From NCBI GenBank assembly GCA_937859895.1, contig CALMAV010000598.1:1569-13137 (forward strand): DNA of 11,569 nt. The letters are read 5' to 3'. Shown here one piece after another: positions 6,733 through 11,569 of the stretch (within the stretch, counting starts at the first letter, position 1; each line of letters starts with the position of its first letter). The notes under the pieces are model-generated. The model searched no databases. It was not told where the DNA came from and worked only from the letters and a program-made list of their open reading frames with translations. This DNA is from an uncultured Bryobacterales bacterium. GTDB lineage: Bacteria > Acidobacteriota > Terriglobia > Bryobacterales > Bryobacteraceae. The position numbers were made by a program, and so were the translations under genes.

Positions 6733-7467
6733 TTAAGTAATCCCGCGGAAGATGTCTTCTACGGGCAGAATATCCGGGCGTAGCCCCCAGGCCAATCGGA
6801 AAGCTTCACAGTTGAAAGTGCGCTGTCCGTTCGGATCATCGAAAAACAGCTTCTTAAGTCCGGGGAATTGGGTGGCGTGAGCCTGAAAGGCAGCCGCCTT
6901 TTGGTCGGCCCACTGTGTTGTATCGATTAAGAAATCAAATCCGGCTTGCTCCCGAATGTCCACCTCTGGTGTCAGCTTAAAGATCATGGTGGGAGGCGTC
7001 CACAGAAGCCGCTGCACCTGATGCGCTTCCCCGGCGCCAGGGAACCAGCGAGCATCCGATGCAGCCGCAATCGCGTCCGAAGCATAGCGGCTAATCGCTA
7101 TGTGGTCCGGGTGCTGGTTGGCTCCGTACGGATCGAACGTAATCACCACCTGGGGACGCGTTCGACGAATGGCGTGTACCAACTGCTCACGGATTTGCAA
7201 AAGCGGCGCATCCGATAACTGCTTATCCACATAGTTCAGCAGTTCGACATCCGATACTCCAAGGGCACGCATTGCCGCATGCAGTTCCCGTTCACGAACT
7301 TGGGGCAGCTCTTCTTTTGAGCAGAGATCACCAGTCTTTCCCAACTGCCCCCGTGTTGCGCACACAATGCTGACGGCTGCTCCCTCGCTGACGTACTTGG
7401 CAAAACTTCCGGCCGCGAAGAACGTCTCATCGTCCGGATGCGCACCAATGAATAAGAGCCGCTTCAC
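6733..7467 (-). CDS. PIG-L/LmbE family zinc-dependent deacetylase
   Basis: PIG-L/LmbE enzymes hydrolyse N-acetyl groups on sugars and glycoconjugates (for example GlcNAc-inositol, or the bacillithiol and mycothiol precursors) with one zinc ion. The signature AHPDDE follows immediately after MKRLLFIG at the N-terminus. The second zinc motif HPDH lies near residue 120, in FDPYGANQHPDHIAISRYA. The general-base Asp and both histidine ligands are therefore present. From the GTG at 7467 the product is 244 residues, a normal size. The start is uncertain: a TTG at 7485 adds six residues, and the ATG at 7581 adds 38 but would overlap the divergent HD-GYP start. None has a well-spaced Shine-Dalgarno. 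No signal peptide or membrane segment is visible, so it is probably cytoplasmic. The neighbours do not reveal the substrate. Confidence 0.9.
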   Translation of the reverse strand: MKRLLFIGAHPDDETFFAAGSFAKYVSEGAAVSIVCATRGQLGKTGDLCSKEELPQVRERELHAAMRALGVSDVELLNYVDKQLSDAPLLQIREQLVHAIRRTRPQVVITFDPYGANQHPDHIAISRYASDAIAAASDARWFPGAGEAHQVQRLLWTPPTMIFKLTPEVDIREQAGFDFLIDTTQWADQKAAAFQAHATQFPGLKKLFFDDPNGQRTFNCEAFRLAWGLRPDILPVEDIFRGIT

Positions 7468-7485
7468 TTCCTCAGCATAAGGCAA

Positions 7486-7537
7486 AAAGTGCTCAACTTT
7501 GCCTCTCGCATCCGCGATAAGACGGAGTGAGCACTTT
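7486..7537. promoter_or_regulatory. 10-bp inverted repeat at the PIG-L/HD-GYP divergent junction
   Basis: AAAGTGCTCA (7486-7495) and TGAGCACTTT (7528-7537) form a perfect 10-bp inverted repeat with arm centres 42 bp apart, about four helical turns. Read outward on each strand, both arms run into a TTG codon: 7485 on the minus strand and 7536 on the plus strand. This could be a shared operator. Alternatively it could fold in RNA and occlude one start. Function is inferred from position and symmetry alone. Confidence 0.4.
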
Positions 7538-8984
7538 GCAAGGTACCTGGGAGGTCGCAGCCCAGAAACCTCCGCAGCCATCGACCAAAGAGCCCGCTGC
7601 CCGACTCAGTCACGTAGTAGCAGCGCTCTCACAGGCTCTTGACCTCTCAACAGGGCAGCCAATCGGGCACTCCGTTCGCGCCTGTCTCATCGGTATGCGC
7701 ATTGCCGAAGAAATTGGCGCTCCTGAGCAGATTCGCAACGATTTGTTTTACGCCCTACTGCTGAAGGATTGTGGCTGCAGCAGCAACGCTTCCAAAACGT
7801 TTCATGCTCTCCAGTCAGATGACATAAAAGCGAAAGGCAATGTTAAAACGACAGACTGGACCAGTACGAATTTGGGTTCGATTCGTTATGCGCTGGCCCA
7901 TGTCGCGACCGGCAAGCCGCTGCTCCAACGCACGCGCGCAATCCTTCAGTTGGCGGTCAAGCAGAAGACCCACGCCAAAGAAGTGACGCAACTTCGCTGC
8001 GAGCGTGGCGCAACGCTGGCCCGACTCATGGGCCTCTCCGAAAACACTGCCACCGGCGTGCGCAATCTGGACGAACACTGGGACGGAAGTGGGCTTCCCG
8101 AAGGCTTCATCCGAAATGAGATTCCTTTACTATCCCGAGTCATGCTGCTGGCCCAGACCTTGGAAGTCTTCTTCTCGGCACAAGGTCAAGGTGCCGCTAT
8201 GGATGTTTCAACTCGTCGCAAGGGAAAGTGGTTTGATCCGGACCTGGTGAAAGCGGTCAACTCTCTACATCGTCGGAATGCGCTTTGGGCCGACATCTCA
8301 AGCGTAACGGCAATGGAGAACTGTCTCGCAACCGAGCCGCACCAGCGGGTAATGAATAAGGACGACAGCAGCCTTGACCGCATCTGCAACGCCTTCTCAC
8401 AGATAGTGGACGCCAAGTCGCCCTTTACGTATAACCATTCTTTGGGAGTAGCCAATGCCGCTGTTGCCACGGCCCGGACCCTTGGTTTATCACGCGAGCG
8501 CGTGTTGTTTATTCGTCATGCCGCCTTGTTGCACGACTTAGGCAAGCTCAGCGTTCCCAATACAATCCTCGAGAAGAACGGAAAGCTGGACAATGCCGAG
8601 TGGCAGATCATGCGCCAGCACCCTTACTACACCCACAAAGTTTTATCGGGCATACCCGGCTTTGAAGGCTTATGTGAGGTGGCTGCTTCTCATCATGAAA
8701 AGCTGGACGGCTCCGGTTACTTCCGCGGCTTGGATGCCTCGAGACTTTCGGTGGAATCTCGCATCCTGGCCGTTGCCGATGTCTTCGACGCTCTTGCGTC
8801 GGCGCGTCCATACCGAGACGCCTTACCTCGTGAGCGCGTGTTCGAAATTCTCTGGAAAGATGCGCCACACGCCTTGGATGCTAACTGCGTCAAGGCTCTG
8901 GAAGAGTCCGGAACTGAATCCAACCAGTCGTTCATCAACCTGGAGAACCTAAACCAGCAACTGAGCTCTTTTTCCTTCTATTGA
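7527..8984 (+). CDS. Tandem HD / HD-GYP domain protein (putative cyclic-di-GMP phosphodiesterase)
   Basis: This 485-residue soluble protein has no receiver or membrane domain. Residues about 26-215 form a diverged HD-type domain: His48 in IGHSVRA, Lys80-Asp81 in ALLLKDCGC where an HD pair is usual, and HWDGSGLPEGF (184-194). Residues about 284-460 are a full HD-GYP phosphodiesterase domain: NHSLGV (His304), LLHDLGKLSVP (His336, Asp337, Lys340), MRQHP (His365), ASHHEKLDGSGYFRG (388-401), ILAVADVFDAL (413-423, Asp418) and ARPYR. The signature is GYF rather than GYP. All metal-ligand positions in the second domain look intact, so hydrolysis of cyclic-di-GMP or a related dinucleotide is likely. 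The GTG at 7527 is the longest start; a TTG at 7536 has GGAG eight bases upstream and may be the real one. The porin frame starts four bases after its stop. Confidence 0.9.
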   Translation: MSTLQGTWEVAAQKPPQPSTKEPAARLSHVVAALSQALDLSTGQPIGHSVRACLIGMRIAEEIGAPEQIRNDLFYALLLKDCGCSSNASKTFHALQSDDIKAKGNVKTTDWTSTNLGSIRYALAHVATGKPLLQRTRAILQLAVKQKTHAKEVTQLRCERGATLARLMGLSENTATGVRNLDEHWDGSGLPEGFIRNEIPLLSRVMLLAQTLEVFFSAQGQGAAMDVSTRRKGKWFDPDLVKAVNSLHRRNALWADISSVTAMENCLATEPHQRVMNKDDSSLDRICNAFSQIVDAKSPFTYNHSLGVANAAVATARTLGLSRERVLFIRHAALLHDLGKLSVPNTILEKNGKLDNAEWQIMRQHPYYTHKVLSGIPGFEGLCEVAASHHEKLDGSGYFRGLDASRLSVESRILAVADVFDALASARPYRDALPRERVFEILWKDAPHALDANCVKALEESGTESNQSFINLENLNQQLSSFSFY

Positions 8985-8988
8985 ACTT

Positions 8989-10305
8989 ATGCTGAATGGA
9001 CTTTCTTTTGGATCATTCGTGATATTCGGTCTGTGCTGCTCGGCTGCATACGGGCAGGACTTCTTCAATGCCGGTGTATCCGCCCGTACTGCCGCCCATG
9101 CTGGGACCTACTCTCCCGAGTACGCCAACGTTGTCGATTAGTTGGCCTTAAACCCCGCCGGGCTCTCCGCGCTGAGCCGCCCTACCGCCAACCTCGGTGG
9201 GAGCGCGTTTCTTGCTTCGGGTTCGTTTAGTAATTCGACTAACTCCAGGTCACCCATGCGATTGGACGGGGGAGCCATCCCGTTTGGCGCCTTCGGCGCA
9301 CCGCTTGGCCATAGCCGCTGGACGCTTGCGGCCGGTTTCACCCCCGACCTGCTCTCGGCGTCGAAGTGGCGCTTTCAGGATGCCCCCGGAGTAGCAGGCG
9401 CCAGCTACGGCCCCCAACGGGAGCAGTCACAGATCGTAGCCCTACGCAGCTCAGCCGGCTTGGCTTACCGATTCTCGCCGCGACTAGCCGCCGGGGTCAG
9501 CGTGGGCGCCATTTACAATTCCAATACTCTTGTGATGCCGTACGTCTTCCAAAGCCACCCTGCCTTGGCCGGTTTAAAAACGCTGCTCAATCTTCATACG
9601 ACGGGAGTAGGCTGGAACACCAGCTTCGGTGTTGTGGCGCAACCGACGCATCGGCTTCAGCTAAATGCCGCGTACCGGACTCGGTCAGCCATTACCAGTA
9701 GTGGCGCTGCGTCCGGCAATATGGGTGCGCAGTTCTCAGCTCTCGGCATTCCGTTCCGGCCTGACTTTCGGTACGCAGCCCAAGTGCGTGTGGAACTGCC
9801 GCAGTCTGCTCTTGTCGGTGCGTCCTGGCAACAAAGTCGTACTCTCCGCGTGGACGTGCAGTCAACTTGGGTCAATTGGAAAAACAGCTTTCAGTCGCTG
9901 CCGGTGAGTTTGACTCGCGGCACCAACACCGAGATCAACAGCTTTCTTGCTTCCAGCAACTTGAACGACACGATTCCATTGCGCTGGAAAGATCAGTACT
10001 CGTTCCGTGCAGCCGCTGACAGGACGGTAACCGAGTCCCTCAGCCTTAGTGCAGGATTCAGTCACTCAAACAATCCGGTGCCGGCGTCTACACTCTCGCC
10101 CTTAACAGCCGCTATTATGCAGAACGGTTTAGCTGCGGGGCTCAGCTATCGGCGTGATCGCGCTCGCTTCGATTTTGCTTACCAGGTGAATTTGCCCAGC
10201 CATGAGAATGTGGGAACAAGCAGCCTTCTCTCCGGTGAGTTTAGCGGGAGTCGCACGCAAATCATGACTCAGGCAATCACGCTCAGCGCCACCTTCGGCC
10301 TTTGA
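8989..10305 (+). pseudogene. FadL/OmpP1-like outer-membrane porin interrupted by an in-frame amber codon
   Basis: This is one continuous reading frame of 437 sense codons with a single TAG at 9139-9141 (codon 51). Codons 1-50 give a signal peptide (hydrophobic through SFVIFGLCCSAAYGQ) and the mature N-terminus DFFNAGVSARTAAHAG, ending at VVD. Right after the TAG the same frame continues LALNPAGLSALSRP, with the Asn-Pro-Ala-Gly-Leu motif typical of FadL-like transport porins. A beta-barrel follows: alternating strands, then STWVNWKNSF, LRWKDQYSFRAAADRT, NNPVPASTLSPLTAAI and FDFAYQVNLP, ending in ATFGL. The family takes up hydrophobic compounds across the outer membrane. The rest of the frame is undamaged, so the change is recent, a sequencing error, or suppressed. 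Reinitiation at the TTG after the TAG would lack a signal peptide. It lies 4 bases after the HD-GYP stop, without a clear Shine-Dalgarno. Confidence 0.85.
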
Positions 10306-10325
10306 TAGTAGAGTTATGATCAACA

Positions 10326-10895
10326 TTGCATTATCAAACATGGCAAGCCAAATTTGTTTTACTTTCGACATGCCTCTTGCTTTGGAGCTGTAGTGGCTCT
10401 CGTGCACCTGTTTCGTCCGGACAGCGTAGGGGCGCAAATACACCGGTCTCGACTCGTTCACTTCCTGATGCAACGTTAACGCCGGGTGCCACGCTGGAGG
10501 TCACCGAAGGGGACATCTGCACTCCAGGCTATACGGAGAAGGTGCGCGATGTTCCCGATTCAGTCAGGCATCGTGCCTTCGATGAGTATCGTATCGAGTA
10601 CGTGCCGCGCGCCTACGAGTTGGATCATTTGATCTCACTCGAGCTCGGCGGGTCCAACAGTCTCAAGAATCTGTGGCCGGAACCATACGGCATACTTTGG
10701 AATGCTCGTGTCAAAGATGCGCTGGAGAATCGCCTGCACCGGGAAGTGTGCGAAGGACGGCTGAGCCTCACAGATGCCCAGAAGCAGATTGCTACAAACT
10801 GGATTGCCGCTTACCAGAAACACTTTCATTCTCCTGTGCCAATAACAGCGCAGCGGCGAGCTCAACGTGAAGAGAGAGAACGCAATGGCTACTAA
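10326..10895 (+). CDS. Putative lipoprotein with an HNH-nuclease-like motif
   Basis: This 189-residue exported protein begins at a TTG, the only start between the upstream in-frame TGA (10317) and the hydrophobic segment. Residues 9-22 are a signal sequence ending LLLWSC; Cys22 could be lipidated, although Trp at -2 makes the lipobox atypical. A low-complexity stretch follows, then LPDATLTPGATLEV (47-59), CTPGYTEKVRDVP (65-77), and YELDHLISLELGGSNSLKNL (98-117) followed by WPEPYG, then VKDALENRLHREVC (129-142). The Asp-His, Asn115 and His138 pattern resembles an HNH metal-binding fold, and I recall similar unnamed secreted proteins, so nuclease activity is possible but unproven. Cys65 and Cys142 might form a disulphide. 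The C-terminal tail is rich in Arg and Glu. It overlaps the next gene by 11 bases, which implies coupling. Confidence 0.7.
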   Translation: MHYQTWQAKFVLLSTCLLLWSCSGSRAPVSSGQRRGANTPVSTRSLPDATLTPGATLEVTEGDICTPGYTEKVRDVPDSVRHRAFDEYRIEYVPRAYELDHLISLELGGSNSLKNLWPEPYGILWNARVKDALENRLHREVCEGRLSLTDAQKQIATNWIAAYQKHFHSPVPITAQRRAQREERERNGY

Positions 10896-11067
10896 TCAGA
10901 AGCTGACGAATGTGATTAAAGGGCGCGTGATAGCGAGCGTAGGCCAGACAGACGAAGAACTGACCATTCAGTTTCAGGATGGCTCAATCATTCACATCAA
11001 ACTAGCCGAGCCAACCTCCAGCGTGATGGTACGGGACGCGCAGAACAAGATGGAGTACGCCGACTAG
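10885..11067 (+). CDS. Small conserved-looking hypothetical protein (60 residues)
   Basis: I do not recognise a named family. From the ATG at 10885 the product is 60 residues; an in-frame GTG at 10867 would add six. The ATG is preferred because GAGAG lies about seven bases upstream. The sequence alternates hydrophobic and polar residues in three likely beta-strands: GRVIASVGQT (residues 13-22), ELTIQFQDGSIIHIKLA (25-41) and SSVMVRD (45-51), ending MEYAD. That suggests a small soluble beta-sheet protein. There is no signal peptide, cysteine or membrane segment. It overlaps the HNH-like lipoprotein gene by 11 bases and probably depends on its translation. Its stop lies seven bases from the tandem stops of the convergent MFS gene. 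The even composition and the ribosome site support a real gene; its role is unknown. Confidence 0.65.
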   Translation: MATNQKLTNVIKGRVIASVGQTDEELTIQFQDGSIIHIKLAEPTSSVMVRDAQNKMEYAD

Positions 11068-11077
11068 CTGCCGCTTA

Positions 11078-11569
11078 TTAAGTCGACTTAGCATTTCTCG
11101 GTATCCGCACCGACAACGCAAGAACTCCCGCGGCAATCGTAGAAACAGCCAGTACGGCTGTCCCTGCCCGGAAGCTACCTGTTCGCTCTCGCAAATAGCC
11201 AAAGTAGTACGGCCCGGCGAAGCCACCCAAATTGCCGACTGAGTTGATAGTGCCAATCGCTACAGCCGCAGCAGCCTGACCCAGGTAGGCACTGGGCCAG
11301 GTCCAAAAGGCGGGCAGGTACGCCTGCAGAGTAAACCCAGCAAGGCAAAGCAGGCACAAAGTAATGATCAGGTGATTTGCCCCGGCCAAACTGACCAGCG
11401 CCAATGCTACTCCGTTGATCAGCATGGGAAGTGCAGTATGCCAGCGCTGCTCCTGGTGCCGATAGGCGGAGAAGCCGAACAGCAAGATTCCACCAACTCC
11501 GAACAGGTAAGGCAGGCTCATAGCCGTTGTACGCCAATTGATCGCAAGCCCACCGAGCGACTCCACAAT
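11078..11569 (-). CDS. MFS permease, C-terminal part (runs off right edge)
   Basis: These are the last 163 residues of a major facilitator superfamily transporter of the inner membrane; the N-terminal 60 percent lies beyond the window. Five to six hydrophobic helices are visible. The most telling stretch is PAFWTWPSAYLGQAAAAVAIG followed by INSVGNLGGFAGPYYFGYLR, which resembles the anion:cation symporter (ACS) branch, where organic acids such as galactonate, glucarate or tartrate are carried with protons. That subfamily call is an inference from one motif. The frame ends in tandem TAA TAA stops (11078-11080, then 11075-11077) within a few bases of the convergent small gene. No start is visible, so the left coordinate is the true end and the right one is the window edge. 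The visible part has no damage. Confidence 0.88.
   Translation of the reverse strand: MVESLGGLAINWRTTAMSLPYLFGVGGILLFGFSAYRHQEQRWHTALPMLINGVALALVSLAGANHLIITLCLLCLAGFTLQAYLPAFWTWPSAYLGQAAAAVAIGTINSVGNLGGFAGPYYFGYLRERTGSFRAGTAVLAVSTIAAGVLALSVRIPRNAKST
11079..11090. repeat. Perfect 12-bp palindrome at the convergent gene end
   Basis: TAAGTCGACTTA is perfectly self-complementary and covers the first TAA stop of the MFS gene, 11 bases after the stop of the convergent small protein. As a hairpin it would have almost no loop and no U-tract, so it is not a convincing terminator. It could be a protein-binding site or chance. Confidence 0.25.

Noticed and set aside
9139..9141. Pyrrolysine or other programmed UAG decoding
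   Set aside because: Porins are not known pyrrolysine proteins, no pyl gene or recoding element is visible, and neighbouring genes use TAG as a normal stop (4694-4696, 4695-4697, 11065-11067).
11079..11090. Rho-independent terminator at the TAAGTCGACTTA palindrome
   Set aside because: It is short, has virtually no loop, is not GC-rich and is not followed by a T-tract on either strand.
1..11569. tRNA, rRNA, riboswitch, CRISPR array or insertion sequence
   Set aside because: No cloverleaf-like segment, regular direct-repeat/spacer pattern, transposase motif or terminal inverted repeat was seen on reading both strands.

Overview
The window is a gene-dense piece of a bacterial chromosome with moderately high GC (mid-50s percent by eye) and frequent GTG/TTG starts. 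The mix of genes looks most like an Acidobacteriota genome (Terriglobia/Acidobacteriaceae type): a secreted protein combining an RVxDTR domain, a YadA-like head and an S74 chaperone, a receiver-less HD-GYP protein with a second HD-like domain, and an Asn-Pro-Ala-Gly-Leu FadL-like porin. This taxonomic call rests on remembered family distribution, not on a marker gene. I see no rRNA, tRNA, CRISPR array, insertion sequence or phage block.

Layout. (1) 1-2717, minus strand: a large secreted head-repeat/S74 protein, then trpC, then trpF. trpC and trpF overlap by ATGA, and trpF runs off the left edge. A weak hairpin lies between the secreted protein and trpC. (2) 2840-4697, plus strand: a DinB-superfamily protein and a MATE efflux pump whose ends overlap by 17 bases. 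(3) 4694-5536, minus strand: a short-chain dehydrogenase that converges on the MATE gene so tightly that one CTAG palindrome supplies both stop codons. (4) 5689-6732: a decayed patch. It holds an AraC-family regulator that keeps only its sensor domain (plus strand) and an alpha/beta-hydrolase that has lost its N-terminus and carries a frameshift (minus strand). (5) 6733 to about 7485, minus strand: a PIG-L/LmbE-type deacetylase. It diverges from (6) 7527-8984, plus strand: a tandem HD/HD-GYP protein. A 10-bp inverted repeat sits at this divergent junction. (7) 8989-10305, plus strand: a FadL-like outer-membrane porin cut by one in-frame amber codon just after its signal peptide and N-terminal segment. 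(8) 10326-11067, plus strand: a putative lipoprotein with an HNH-like motif, overlapping a 60-residue protein. (9) 11078-11569, minus strand: the C-terminal part of an MFS permease running off the right edge.

How the genes relate. trpC and trpF carry out consecutive steps of tryptophan synthesis. The SDR and the AraC sensor fragment have the divergent layout of a regulator and its target, but the regulator has lost its DNA-binding half. The HD-GYP gene is followed after 4 bases by the porin frame, so they are probably co-transcribed. The HNH-like lipoprotein and the small protein are probably translationally coupled. The most unusual items are the amber codon inside an otherwise open porin frame, the composite secreted S74 protein directly upstream of the trp genes, the divergent inverted repeat that touches alternative starts of both genes, and the coupled HNH-like/small-protein pair. 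I found no clear evidence of a complete, previously undescribed system.
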